A stretch of DNA of 64,000 nucleotides from Fidelibacterota bacterium (GTDB lineage Bacteria; Pseudomonadota; Alphaproteobacteria; Rhodospirillales; Rhodospirillaceae): positions 35,761 through 99,760 of the forward strand of contig CANJBL010000010.1 in the NCBI GenBank assembly GCA_947472795.1. The letters are read 5' to 3'. This document shows positions 25,958 to 35,100 of this stretch, piece after piece (position 1 is the first letter of the stretch; each line of letters opens with the position of its first letter). The notes beneath the pieces were generated by a model, which was not told where the DNA came from, did not search any database, and worked only from the letters and a program-made list of their open reading frames with translations. A program made the translations under genes and the position numbers.

Positions 25958-28083
25958 CGACGCGTATCCTCACCATCGCTATCGCCGCTGACACCGACAT
26001 CATTGTCGCGCGTCAGCGCACGCGTACGGTGACGGCGGCTTTGGGCTTCGACGCCCAGGACCAAAACCGCATCACCACCGCCGTATCCGAGATTGTGCGT
26101 AACGCCCTGGAATACGGTCAGGGCGGGCGCGTCGAATACAGCATCAAATCCGGCGTGCCCCAGGTTTTGCAGATTACCGTGACCGATAAAGGCCCGGGCA
26201 TCCCCGACGTCGGTGCCATCCTGTCCGGCAGGCACATCTCGACTACCGGCATGGGCATCGGCATTACTGGCGCCCGGCGCCTCATGGACGACTTCGACCT
26301 CAAGAGTGCGTCCGTACAAGGTACGACGGTTGTCATGTCCAAGAACATGCCGCTCAAGGCCGGCATGGCGACGCCTTCGACCTTGCGCAAGATCGCCGAT
26401 AGCGTCGCGATCCAGGAGCGCGTCGATCCGCTCAGTGAAATCCGGCGTCAGAACCAGGAGACCGTCCTGCAATTCCAGGAATTGCAGCGTCGGCAGGAAG
26501 AGCTTGAACAGCTCAACCAGGAACTCTCCGACACTAACCGGGGCGTGGTTGCGCTCTATGCCGAACTCGAGGAACGCGCCGATCACTTGCGCCGCGCCGA
26601 CCAGCTCAAGACACGCTTCCTCTCCAATATGAGCCACGAATTTCGCACGCCGCTGAATTCAATTCTCTCTCTCGCCCGCCTGTTGCTGGCGCGCGTCGAT
26701 GGCGAACTCACGGCTGAGCAGGAAAAGCAGGTCCAATTCATCCGCTCCGGCGCCGAGAATTTGAGCGATCTGGTCAACAACCTGCTCGATCTCGCGCGCG
26801 TGGAGGCGGGCAAAACCGTTGTCGTCGCGCGTGAATTCACGGTCGCCGATCTCTTCAGCGCCTTGCGCGGCATGCTGCGTCCCATCCTCGTCTCCGACAA
26901 GGTCGATCTGCTTTTCGACGAGCCTTCCGACCTGCCCGCCATGTTCACCGATGAGCCGAAGCTGTCCCAGATCCTGCGCAACTTCATCTCCAACGCCATC
27001 AAATTCACCGAGCGCGGCGAGATCCGCGTCTGGGCCGAGCACGATCCCGCATCCGGCGATGTCATCTTCAAAGTGCGCGATACCGGTCTTGGCATTGCAG
27101 AGAAAGACATCGCCACCATCTGGGAAGAATTCGGCCAAGTCCAAAACAGGCTTCAGTCCAGCGTCAAAGGCACCGGCCTCGGGTTGCCCTTAGCCAAAAA
27201 TTTCGCACGCCTGCTGGGCGGCAGCGTCAACGTGGAAAGCAATCTGGGCGCGGGCTCGGTCTTTTCGGTCACGGTTCCGAGGGTCTATCGCGCGGCGGTG
27301 CAAAAGAGTCCCGGATTGGAGTGGTCGCAAAATCCGGCGCAAATCCCGCTCCTCGTGCTGGAGGACGATGCCGCCGATGCTTTCAGCATGGAGCGGATGC
27401 TCGCCCATTCGCGCTATCAGATGATCCGCGTGCACACCGTCGCCGAAGCGCGCGAAGCCCTGGCGGAAGTCACTCCGGCCGCCATCATCCTCGATGTGAT
27501 GCTGGAAGGTGACGAGAGCTGGCGCGTGCTGATCGAACTCAAGCAGAACGAAAAGACCCACCATATCCCGGTGATCGTCGTGTCCTCGTCCGAGGAAGAG
27601 CGCAAAGCCCGTGGCTTCGGAGCGGATGAATATCTCGCAAAACCGGTCGATGCGCCAACACTCGTGAAGACTCTCGACACGCTGACGGGCGCTGAGACGG
27701 CCATCAAGGTCCTGGTCGTCGATGACGATGAAGTCTCGCGCTACCTCATGCGTCAGCTTCTTCCGCGTGGGGCCTTTGTCTTGAGCGAAGCCGCAACCGC
27801 CGAGGCGGGTCTTGCGCTCGCGCAAGAGAGTCAGCCCGACCTGATCCTGCTCGACCTCGATATGGCGGGCGTGGACGGATACGAGTTCCTCAATCGCGTC
27901 ACCCAGAACAAAGACCTTAAAAACATCCCCGTCGTCGTTGCGACCGCCATGGTCATGGATGAAACCATCAAGTCGCGGCTCGCGCCGGCTGCCGGTGTCC
28001 TCTCCAAATACGACCTCAGCACGGATGTGCTCGTGGCAGCGATCCGCGCGGCCGTGAATGACAGCAACCGGAGCGCGGCGTGA
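25954..28083 (+). CDS. Hybrid histidine kinase with an N-terminal RsbT-like ATPase domain (HATPase-HisKA-HATPase-REC-REC)
   Basis: 709 residues, GTG start overlapping the previous stop (GTGA). Residues 1 to about 130 closely match RsbT in pattern: ITTAVSEIVRNALEYGQGG, TDKGPGIPD, TTGMGIGITGARRLMDDFDL. A coiled coil (about 155-215) leads to HisKA with SNMSHEFRTPLNSILS, a catalytic HATPase with NFISNAIKFTE, DTGLGIAE and GTGLGLPLAKNF, then two receivers with Asp in AIILDVML and LILLDLDMAG. There is no membrane segment. The design suggests that stressosome state reaches a phosphorelay directly through the RsbT-like head. In Pfam terms it carries two HATPase_c domains of different type. Confidence 0.88.
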   Translation: MTTRILTIAIAADTDIIVARQRTRTVTAALGFDAQDQNRITTAVSEIVRNALEYGQGGRVEYSIKSGVPQVLQITVTDKGPGIPDVGAILSGRHISTTGMGIGITGARRLMDDFDLKSASVQGTTVVMSKNMPLKAGMATPSTLRKIADSVAIQERVDPLSEIRRQNQETVLQFQELQRRQEELEQLNQELSDTNRGVVALYAELEERADHLRRADQLKTRFLSNMSHEFRTPLNSILSLARLLLARVDGELTAEQEKQVQFIRSGAENLSDLVNNLLDLARVEAGKTVVVAREFTVADLFSALRGMLRPILVSDKVDLLFDEPSDLPAMFTDEPKLSQILRNFISNAIKFTERGEIRVWAEHDPASGDVIFKVRDTGLGIAEKDIATIWEEFGQVQNRLQSSVKGTGLGLPLAKNFARLLGGSVNVESNLGAGSVFSVTVPRVYRAAVQKSPGLEWSQNPAQIPLLVLEDDAADAFSMERMLAHSRYQMIRVHTVAEAREALAEVTPAAIILDVMLEGDESWRVLIELKQNEKTHHIPVIVVSSSEEERKARGFGADEYLAKPVDAPTLVKTLDTLTGAETAIKVLVVDDDEVSRYLMRQLLPRGAFVLSEAATAEAGLALAQESQPDLILLDLDMAGVDGYEFLNRVTQNKDLKNIPVVVATAMVMDETIKSRLAPAAGVLSKYDLSTDVLVAAIRAAVNDSNRSAA

Positions 28084-30065
28084 ACGGCATGACACAGCGC
28101 GAACGCATTCTTGTTGTCGATGATGATGAAGCCGGGCGCTATCTGAAAGCACGCCTGCTAACCAAAGCAGGCTACCCCGTTCTCGAAGCCGCCAGCGGCA
28201 AGGCCGCGCGCGATTTTTGCGCCGCCAATGCCTTCGCGCTGATACTGCTCGATGTGAAGCTGCCCGACGCGAACGGCGTCGATCTCTGCCGCGAGTTCAA
28301 GGCCGCCTGGCCGCATACCCTGATCATGCAAACGTCGGCGGCTTTCACCAGCCAGCAGAACCGCGCCAGCGGCCTGGCCGGCGGCGCGGATGCTTACCTC
28401 GTCGAGCCGCTGGATGCCGAAGAATTCCTCGCCACCGTCGAATCGCTATTGCGCCGCTATCGCACCGAACATCAGTTGCGCGAGAAACAAGCCAACACCG
28501 AAGAGCAGCTTCGCCATGCCCAGAAGCTCGATGTGTTGGGTCAGCTCACCGGCGGCATCGCCCACGACTTCAACAACGTGCTGACAATTGTCATGGGCAA
28601 CCTGGAATCCATGCGCCGCCAGCTGGCAAAGGAAAGCCCTGACCTCGTGCGCATCCGCACCAATACCGACAGCGCCTTCTATGGCGCGCAACGCGCGATC
28701 GGCATCACACGCCAGCTCCTCGCCTTCTCGCGCCGTCAGCCTTTGGCGCCGCGCGTGCTCGATATCAATGCCGTTATCCGCAACCTGGGTCAGCTCTTGC
28801 GCCAGGTCCTGGGCGAGAAAATCGGCGTCGGCATGGAACTCGCGGAGACTCTGTGGCCGGTCCTGTGCGATGCCGACCAGTTGGAAACTGTCATCCTCAA
28901 TCTCGTGGTCAATGCCCGTGACGCCATGGCCGAGGGCGGCACTCTCGTCATCCGGACGGACAACCATCACACCGGCAATGGTCACGCCGAGGGCCGCGAC
29001 TGCGTCCTCCTTTCCGTGGCCGACAGCGGCTCTGGCATGAGTCCTGACGTTCTGAAGTATGCCTTTGAACCCTTCTTCACCACCAAGGATGTGGGCCACG
29101 GCACCGGGCTCGGCCTCTCGCAGGTTCACGGCTTTGTGCGTCAAAGCGGCGGCTCCGTCGAGATCGACAGCGAAATCGGCAAAGGCACAGCTGTGAAACT
29201 CTCGTTCCCACGTTATACGGGAGACGTGCCTGCCAGCGGTCCCACACACAACACGGCGTTACCCCACACAGCCCAAAGCCGCAAGATGGTCATCCTCGTC
29301 GTGGAAGATGATGCCCTCGTGCGCCAGCATACCATCGGCATCCTGAATGAAATGGGGCACACGGTGTTGGAATCTTCCACGGGCCCGCAGGCCTTGAATA
29401 TGATTCAATCCAATCCCCAGATCGAACTGGTCTTCACGGACGTGGGTCTTGCCGGCGGCTTCAGCGGCGCAGAAGTTGGCCGGCGCGCGCGCGTCTTACG
29501 TCCCGATCTAAAGATTCTCTACACAACCGGATATGCCAATGAGCGCCTGACGCGCGAAGGAATGGGAGAAGATGAGATGGTTCTCGTCAAGCCGTTCACC
29601 TTTGAGGGATTGGCCGAGAAATTGGGCGAAGTCCTTTCCGCGAAGGCGCACAGCAAGATCATCTTGATGATCGAGGATGAGCCGCTCATCCGCCTTGATA
29701 TGGCCTCTAACCTGCGCGACGTGGGATACGAGGTGATCGAAGCCGGCAGCGTTGCCGAGGCCTTGGCTCAGGTCAAGGAACACGGCGACCAGCTCGGCGC
29801 CATCATGTCCGACATCGGTCTGCCCGACGGACGCGGTGACGATCTGGTTCTGAAGCTGCGCACGCAATACGCCGGCCTGCCCGTGCTCATCACGACCGGC
29901 TACGAAGATCCGGCCTTGAAAGCCAAGTTCCGCAACGACCCGGCAACGACGTTCCTGTCCAAGCCCTATTTTGTCGAAGAAGTGGTCGATGCCCTGCAAC
30001 GCATGGGCGTCATGGGCACGTTACCCCGCCCGCCGCTGCATCCCGCCGCGCAGCACCCACAATAG
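28080..30065 (+). CDS. Hybrid histidine kinase (REC-HisKA-HATPase-REC-REC)
   Basis: 661 residues, GTG start overlapping the previous gene (GTGA); ATG at 28089 is the alternative. Order: receiver (ILVVDDDEAGRYLK; Asp in LILLDVKLPDANG), HisKA with LTGGIAHDFNNVLTIVMG, HATPase ending GHGTGLGLSQVHGF, then two more receivers (MVILVVEDDALVR, Asp in VFTDVGLAGG; IILMIEDEPLIRL, Asp in IMSDIGLPDG). It is soluble, with no sensory domain other than its N-terminal receiver, so it probably takes phosphate from the preceding kinase. The last 45 bases are convergently overlapped by the DUF983 gene. Confidence 0.9.
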   Translation: MNGMTQRERILVVDDDEAGRYLKARLLTKAGYPVLEAASGKAARDFCAANAFALILLDVKLPDANGVDLCREFKAAWPHTLIMQTSAAFTSQQNRASGLAGGADAYLVEPLDAEEFLATVESLLRRYRTEHQLREKQANTEEQLRHAQKLDVLGQLTGGIAHDFNNVLTIVMGNLESMRRQLAKESPDLVRIRTNTDSAFYGAQRAIGITRQLLAFSRRQPLAPRVLDINAVIRNLGQLLRQVLGEKIGVGMELAETLWPVLCDADQLETVILNLVVNARDAMAEGGTLVIRTDNHHTGNGHAEGRDCVLLSVADSGSGMSPDVLKYAFEPFFTTKDVGHGTGLGLSQVHGFVRQSGGSVEIDSEIGKGTAVKLSFPRYTGDVPASGPTHNTALPHTAQSRKMVILVVEDDALVRQHTIGILNEMGHTVLESSTGPQALNMIQSNPQIELVFTDVGLAGGFSGAEVGRRARVLRPDLKILYTTGYANERLTREGMGEDEMVLVKPFTFEGLAEKLGEVLSAKAHSKIILMIEDEPLIRLDMASNLRDVGYEVIEAGSVAEALAQVKEHGDQLGAIMSDIGLPDGRGDDLVLKLRTQYAGLPVLITTGYEDPALKAKFRNDPATTFLSKPYFVEEVVDALQRMGVMGTLPRPPLHPAAQHPQ

Positions 30066-30470
30066 CGCCACGACGAAGCCCTTACAGCGGGGCAATAGCA
30101 ACAGCGTCAGAATGAGGCCAAGGGTTGGCCACGCCACCATCTCCATCCATACGGGGATATTTTCGTAATGGCGCTCGACCCACCATACGTTCGGGAAAAG
30201 GATGTGCCCGACGATGAGGATGGTGAGCCAGGGCGGCATATCGTCCGCCGGCAGATGGCCTAGCTGTTCGCCGCACACGTCGCAGTGATCCACGACCTTC
30301 AGATAATGGTGGAGGATTTTACCCTCTCCGCAGTGCGGGCACTTGCCGGCAAAACCGCGCACAAGCGGCTTCACCCAACCGAACCGTTTTGCGAGGTCTT
30401 GAAGATCTGCGCTGAGGTTAGACAACTTTGATGGGCCGTTGTTCTGTGATGTGCAAATCGTAGCCTTCAA
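30021..30470 (-). CDS. DUF983 family membrane protein
   Basis: 149 residues. A zinc-ribbon-like segment GKCPHCGEGKILHHYLKV with CDVCG is followed by two or three hydrophobic helices (WLTILIVGHILFPNVWWVE, VAWPTLGLILTLLLLPR, FVVALLWVLRGG). DUF983 proteins are common in Alphaproteobacteria and have no established role. The ATG at 30470 overlaps the ribBA 3' end by 53 bases. A TTG at 30425 would reduce this to 8 bases and would begin just before the well-conserved part, so the start is uncertain. The 3' end overlaps the kinase gene. Confidence 0.85.
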   Translation of the reverse strand: MKATICTSQNNGPSKLSNLSADLQDLAKRFGWVKPLVRGFAGKCPHCGEGKILHHYLKVVDHCDVCGEQLGHLPADDMPPWLTILIVGHILFPNVWWVERHYENIPVWMEMVAWPTLGLILTLLLLPRCKGFVVALLWVLRGGMQRRAG

Positions 30471-31539
30471 GGCCTACCACCACTTTCGAGGTGTTGGTGA
30501 GCACGATCATGTTCTTCACGCCCAAATCGACCAGAATTTGGGCGCCCACACCATAATCGACGAGTCGCGTAGTATGTTCTTCTCCGCGTGCCTTGGCGCG
30601 GATGCGCTCGGCCAGTTTCACGTTGTCGCGGAAAAAGACGATGACGCCGCGTCCGTAGTCGGACACCATCTGCATGGCGCGGGGTAACTCGCCCGTGCGC
30701 GCCGCCTGCATATCTTCCAGCATGTCGGGCAGCAGGTTGAAGTGATGCATACGCACCATCACCGGCGCAGCGCCGGCAACCTTACCCTTCACCAGGACGA
30801 TGTGTTCTTCGTCGCTCACGGCGTCGGTATAGATTTTCATCGACCAGTCGCCGCCGATTTTTGAAGCGAAGGGTGCTTCGGCTTCCATCTTCACCAGCCG
30901 CTCGGTACGGCGGCGATAGGCGATGAGGTCGGCAATGGTTCCAATCTTCAGGCCGTGAAGCTGCGCGAAGGCGATCAGGTCCGGCATACGCGCCATGGAA
31001 CCGTCATCATTCATGATTTCGCAGATCACGCCCGCCGGGATCAACCCAGCCAGGCGCGCGACATCCACCGCTGCTTCCGTATGTCCTGCGCGTACCAGCA
31101 CGCCGCCATCCCGCGCCATCAAGGGAAAGATGTGTCCCGGCGTCGCGATGTCCTGCGGTGTTGAAGCCGGATCGATGGCCACGGCAATTGTGCGCGCGCG
31201 GTCGGCGGCGGAGATACCCGTCGTCACACCCGTGCGCGCTTCAATGCTGGTGGTAAACGCCGTGGAAAGGCGCGATTGGTTATGCGCCGGCATCAACGGC
31301 AGGCGCAAATGCTCCGTGCGCTGGCGTGTCATGGACAAGCAGATCAAGCCACGGCCATACTTCGCCATGAAGTTGATGGCCTCTGGTGTGGCCATCTGCG
31401 CCGGGATGATCAGGTCACCTTCGTTCTCGCGGCCCTCGTCATCGACCAGGATGAACATGCGGCCATTGCGGGCGTCATCGAGGATCTCCTCGATGGACGA
31501 GAGGTAGCTGGCTTGATCTTCACGCGCGGTATCGGGCAC
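30418..31539 (-). CDS. ribBA: RibBA-type protein with active DHBP synthase domain and degenerate GTP cyclohydrolase II domain (RibBX-like)
   Basis: 373 residues. Residues 1-205 are 3,4-dihydroxy-2-butanone-4-phosphate synthase: ILVDDEGRENEGDLIIPAQ, PAHNQSRLSTAFTTSIEA, ATPGHIFPLMARDGGVLVRAGHTEA and EIMNDDGSMARMPDL. The GTP cyclohydrolase II-like part (about 215-373) keeps the overall pattern and the VDYGVGAQILVDLGVKNM region. At the zinc and catalytic position it reads VKGKVAGAAPVMVRMHHFN, lacking the three cysteines of CLTGD-x-x-x-S-x-RCDC. GTP cyclohydrolase II activity is therefore unlikely. It lies 10 bases after ribE, which it follows in the operon. Confidence 0.93.
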   Translation of the reverse strand: MPDTAREDQASYLSSIEEILDDARNGRMFILVDDEGRENEGDLIIPAQMATPEAINFMAKYGRGLICLSMTRQRTEHLRLPLMPAHNQSRLSTAFTTSIEARTGVTTGISAADRARTIAVAIDPASTPQDIATPGHIFPLMARDGGVLVRAGHTEAAVDVARLAGLIPAGVICEIMNDDGSMARMPDLIAFAQLHGLKIGTIADLIAYRRRTERLVKMEAEAPFASKIGGDWSMKIYTDAVSDEEHIVLVKGKVAGAAPVMVRMHHFNLLPDMLEDMQAARTGELPRAMQMVSDYGRGVIVFFRDNVKLAERIRAKARGEEHTTRLVDYGVGAQILVDLGVKNMIVLTNTSKVVVGLEGYDLHITEQRPIKVV

Positions 31540-31549
31540 GGCGGCTCAC

Positions 31550-32143
31550 TTACGCTTTGAATTCATTGAGACGCGCAACATAGCGCGCCAGGCTGTCGAT
31601 TTCCATGTTGACGCGCGAACCCTCTGTCAGCGCGCCAAAGGTGGTCACCGCCAGGGTATGCGGTATCACATTGATGCCAAAGCTTTCCTGGTCCACTTCG
31701 TTGACCGTGAGCGATACCCCGTCCAGGCAAACAGAACCCTTGGCTGCGACAAATCGCGCCAGCTCGCGGGTCGGTACAATCGTAAAACGCTTGGAACCCG
31801 CCTCGTCGCGAACGCTGCGCACCGTCGCCACCGCATCCACATGGCCCAACACCATATGCCCGCCCAATTCATCGCCTATCTTCAAGGGCCGTTCCAGATT
31901 GATGCGCCCACCTGTCTTCCAGTCACCCAGCGTCGTCTTGGCGAGCGTCTCCTGCGAGGCATCCACCGTGAACCAATCAGCGCCCTTCTCCACCACCGTC
32001 ATGCAGCAGCCGTTGCAGGCGATCGACGCGCCGATGGGCACATCGCTCATGGTGTAAGCGGTCTTCACCTTGAAACGCTTGGCAGCCTTGCCGGCGCTGA
32101 CGTCGGTGATGGTGGCGAGATCGGTGACAATACCGGTGAACAT
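31550..32143 (-). CDS. ribE: Riboflavin synthase, alpha subunit
   Basis: 197 residues built of two similar lumazine-binding barrels: MFTGIVTDLATITDV with GASIACNGCCMTV in the first, and HMVLGHVDAVATVRSV with GSVCLDGVSLTVNEV in the second. It dismutates two lumazines into riboflavin. The start lies 9 bases after the ribD stop and the stop 10 bases before ribBA. Numbering follows the convention in which ribE is riboflavin synthase and ribH lumazine synthase (ribC in some species). Confidence 0.96.
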   Translation of the reverse strand: MFTGIVTDLATITDVSAGKAAKRFKVKTAYTMSDVPIGASIACNGCCMTVVEKGADWFTVDASQETLAKTTLGDWKTGGRINLERPLKIGDELGGHMVLGHVDAVATVRSVRDEAGSKRFTIVPTRELARFVAAKGSVCLDGVSLTVNEVDQESFGINVIPHTLAVTTFGALTEGSRVNMEIDSLARYVARLNEFKA

Positions 32144-32152
32144 GCTTTCATC

Positions 32153-33244
32153 CTACCGCGCGAGCAGATCCAGGCAATCGTCGCTAAAGGTCAGCGTTTC
32201 CCGGCGCGAGAACCCAGGCACCGCCGGCAGATGGCTCGCGCCTAACGGCCCAACGGCCGCAAGGCCGTCGCCGCCGATGATGCGAGGGCTGCGGAACCAT
32301 GCGATCTCGTCAATCAGATCAGCCTTCATGAAACTTCCCGCGACCAACCCGCCGCCTTCGATCAACACGCGCGTCAATCCGCGCGCCGCCAGTGTCTTGT
32401 TCAAGGCCGTGGTGAGATCGGCTGTTTCGGCGGTGATGATCTCCACCCCGCGGCCCGCCAGTTCTTCGGCCTTTGGCCCCACCTCGGATGTCACGATCCA
32501 TGTAGGAATGTCTTTGGCCGTTGTCACCACCTTGGCGGTGAAAGGTGTGCGCAAACGCCGATCCAAAATGATACGCACCTTGGGCCGCCCGGTGTACCCC
32601 TCCAGGCGGCAGGTCAGCGCAGGATCGTCTGCCAGCACTGTGCCCGAACCCACGAGAATCGCATCGTAGCGCGCGCGCAAGCTCTGCACCGCGCGCCGGG
32701 CTATTGGACCTGTGATCCATTTGCTGTCGCCGTTGGCCAGGGCAATGCGGCCATCCAGGCTGGTGGCGGTCTTCAAGGCGAACAGCGGGCGCTCTTTGGT
32801 GATGCGCTTGAAGAAGCCGGCGTTAAGTTGCTCGGCCCCCGCCTTGCCTACTCCCATTTCCACGGCGATCCCCGCCGCTTTCAACTTGGCAATGCCCTGC
32901 CCGCTCACGCGCGGGTCCGGGTCCGTGCAAGCCGCTACCACGCGCGCCACTTTGGCCGCGATCAGCGCATCGGCGCAGGGCGGGGTCTTGCCGTGATGAC
33001 TACAGGGTTCGAGCGTGACGTAAGCGGTGGCACCGGCGGCATCGTTGCCTGCCCGTTTCAGCGCTTCGGTTTCCGCATGAGGCCGTCCACCGCTTTGCGT
33101 CCAGCCGCGACCGACGACAACGCCGTCTTTGACGATGACACAGCCGACGGCGGGATTAGGCCACGTATCTCCGAGCGTGCGCGCCGCCAGAGAAAGTGCC
33201 GCGGCCATGAAGGCCTGATCGGCAGCGGACGCGGGCGCGGACAT
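32153..33244 (-). CDS. ribD: Bifunctional riboflavin deaminase/reductase RibD
   Basis: 363 residues. The N-terminal deaminase (about 1-145) has the zinc motif RPHAETEALKRAG and LEPCSHHGKTPPCADALI. The C-terminal reductase (about 146-363) has KTATSLDGRIALANGDSKWI, GSGTVLADDPALTCR and LIEGGGLVAGSFMKADLID. It carries out the second and third steps from GTP-derived pyrimidine. It overlaps nrdR by one base (TAATG) and is co-transcribed with ribE. Confidence 0.96.
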   Translation of the reverse strand: MSAPASAADQAFMAAALSLAARTLGDTWPNPAVGCVIVKDGVVVGRGWTQSGGRPHAETEALKRAGNDAAGATAYVTLEPCSHHGKTPPCADALIAAKVARVVAACTDPDPRVSGQGIAKLKAAGIAVEMGVGKAGAEQLNAGFFKRITKERPLFALKTATSLDGRIALANGDSKWITGPIARRAVQSLRARYDAILVGSGTVLADDPALTCRLEGYTGRPKVRIILDRRLRTPFTAKVVTTAKDIPTWIVTSEVGPKAEELAGRGVEIITAETADLTTALNKTLAARGLTRVLIEGGGLVAGSFMKADLIDEIAWFRSPRIIGGDGLAAVGPLGASHLPAVPGFSRRETLTFSDDCLDLLAR

Positions 33245-33717
33245 TAGCCCTCGGAATTAGCCGCAGCAGGTTCCGCCAAGTTCTCAACAAAGCTCTCGAA
33301 GTCTTTGACTTCTCGGAAGTTTTTGTAAACCGATGCAAAGCGCACATAAGCCACTTTGTCCAAGCCCTGCAAGGCTTCCATAACCATCTCGCCAATGGCG
33401 CTGGAAGGAATATCGGACTCCCCCAAGCTTTCCAAACGGCGCTGAATGCTGTTCACAACGCGCTCGATACGCTCTTCGTCCACGGGACGTTTGCGGCAGG
33501 CGGTGGTGATCGAACGGGCGATCTTGTCGCGGTCGAACGGAATGCGCTGGCCGTTCTTTTTCACCACGGTCAGTTCGCGCAGTTGAATACGCTCGAATGT
33601 GGTGAAACGCGCGGAACAGGCCGGACACGAGCGGCGGCGGCGGATGGCGGAGTTATCGTCCGTCGGCCGGGAGTCCTTCACCTGGGTATCCATGTGACCG
33701 CAATACGGGCAACGCAT
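33244..33717 (-). CDS. nrdR: Transcriptional repressor NrdR
   Basis: 157 residues. The N-terminal zinc ribbon ([18 protein letters not shown], then [18 protein letters not shown]) is followed by an ATP-cone ([20 protein letters not shown]). NrdR senses ATP/dATP and represses ribonucleotide-reductase genes. AAGGGGAAGG is placed well upstream of the ATG. It is positioned between glyA and ribD as in many Alphaproteobacteria. The 85 bases before it hold only a spacer. Confidence 0.96.
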   Translation of the reverse strand: MRCPYCGHMDTQVKDSRPTDDNSAIRRRRSCPACSARFTTFERIQLRELTVVKKNGQRIPFDRDKIARSITTACRKRPVDEERIERVVNSIQRRLESLGESDIPSSAIGEMVMEALQGLDKVAYVRFASVYKNFREVKDFESFVENLAEPAAANSEG

Positions 33718-33802
33718 GACCTTCCCCTTACCTCAAAAACCGGCGCGACCTTGAAGGTCTCTACCAGTGTAATTCCCCTCGAATTCGCCTTATGACCCCA
33801 AT

Positions 33803-35086
33803 TTATTGATAAATCGGAAACCGTCGGCACAAATTCTGGACTCTGGCCCTAATATCCTTCTCCACGGCTTCGGTCTGGCCAGGGTTCGCCACCTGGGCAT
33901 CCATGACCTCGCAGATCCACTCGCCGATCTGTTTGAACTCAGGCCTACCGAACCCGCGTGTGGTGGCGGCGGGCGTACCCAAACGGACACCGGACGTCAC
34001 CGTGGGCTTCTCCGGATCGTACGGAATGCCGTTCTTGTTGCAGGTCATGCCGGCGCGCTCGAGCAAGTGTTCGACCACATTGCCGGTCAGCTTTTTGGGG
34101 CGCAGATCGACCAGCATCAGATGCGTGTCCGTGCCGCCGGCCACGATCTCAAGGCCGCCCTTGCGCAGGGTCTCAGCCAGTTCCTTGGCATTGTCCAAGA
34201 TGGCTTGCGCATAGACTTTGAACTCAGGCTTCAGCGCTTCGCCAAACGCAACAGCCTTGCCCGCGATCACGTGCATCAGCGGACCGCCCTGCAAGCCTGG
34301 GAAGATGGCCGAGTTGATCTTCTTGCCGATGTCCTCGCTGTTCGAGAGGATCATCCCGCCGCGCGGACCGCGCAGCGTTTTATGTGTCGTGGTGGTGACC
34401 ACATGGGCATGGGGCAGCGGGCTCGGATGAACGCCGGCGGCAACCAAACCGGCGAAGTGCGCCATGTCCACCATCAAGAACGCCCCGACGGAGTCAGCAA
34501 TCGCGCGGAAGGCTTTGAAGTCGATAATGCGCGAGTACGCCGAACCGCCGCAGATCATAAGCTTGGGCTTATGCTCTTTCGCCAGGCTTTCGACCTGATC
34601 CATGTCGATGTGGCCATCCTGCTGGCGCACACCGTAACGGATCGGGTTGAACCACTTGCCCGACATGCTAGGGGCAGCACCGTGCGTCAGGTGCCCGCCT
34701 GAGGCGAGATCCATGCCCATGATGGTGTCTCCCGGCTTCACCAGCGCGAGGAACACCGCTTCGTTGGCTTGGCAACCGGCGTGAGGCTGCACGTTGGCGA
34801 AAGCGCAATTGAACAGCTTTTTGGCGCGCTCGATGGCCAGGTTTTCGGCGATATCCACGAACTCGCAACCGCCGTAGTAGCGCTTGCCCGGATAACCTTC
34901 CGCGTATTTGTTGGTGAGCACGCTGCCTACCGCTTCCAGTACCGCGCGGCTGACGATGTTCTCCGAGGCGATCAGTTCAATCTGCGACTGCTGACGGTCC
35001 AGCTCCTTGGTGATGGAGTCCATCACCGCCGGGTCGGCGTCAGCAAGGCTACGGCTAAAAAAGGGCGAACTCACGGGGCGGTCCAT
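33803..35086 (-). CDS. glyA: Serine hydroxymethyltransferase
   Basis: 427 residues. PLP enzyme interconverting serine and glycine with tetrahydrofolate. [37 protein letters not shown] and [19 protein letters not shown], with the PLP-binding lysine in HKTLRG, are diagnostic, and the C-terminal [21 protein letters not shown] is complete. The gene follows rpiB by 14 bases and heads the nrdR-rib cluster. Confidence 0.97.
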   Translation of the reverse strand: MDRPVSSPFFSRSLADADPAVMDSITKELDRQQSQIELIASENIVSRAVLEAVGSVLTNKYAEGYPGKRYYGGCEFVDIAENLAIERAKKLFNCAFANVQPHAGCQANEAVFLALVKPGDTIMGMDLASGGHLTHGAAPSMSGKWFNPIRYGVRQQDGHIDMDQVESLAKEHKPKLMICGGSAYSRIIDFKAFRAIADSVGAFLMVDMAHFAGLVAAGVHPSPLPHAHVVTTTTHKTLRGPRGGMILSNSEDIGKKINSAIFPGLQGGPLMHVIAGKAVAFGEALKPEFKVYAQAILDNAKELAETLRKGGLEIVAGGTDTHLMLVDLRPKKLTGNVVEHLLERAGMTCNKNGIPYDPEKPTVTSGVRLGTPAATTRGFGRPEFKQIGEWICEVMDAQVANPGQTEAVEKDIRARVQNLCRRFPIYQ

Positions 35087-35100
35087 TTCACTTGTTATCC

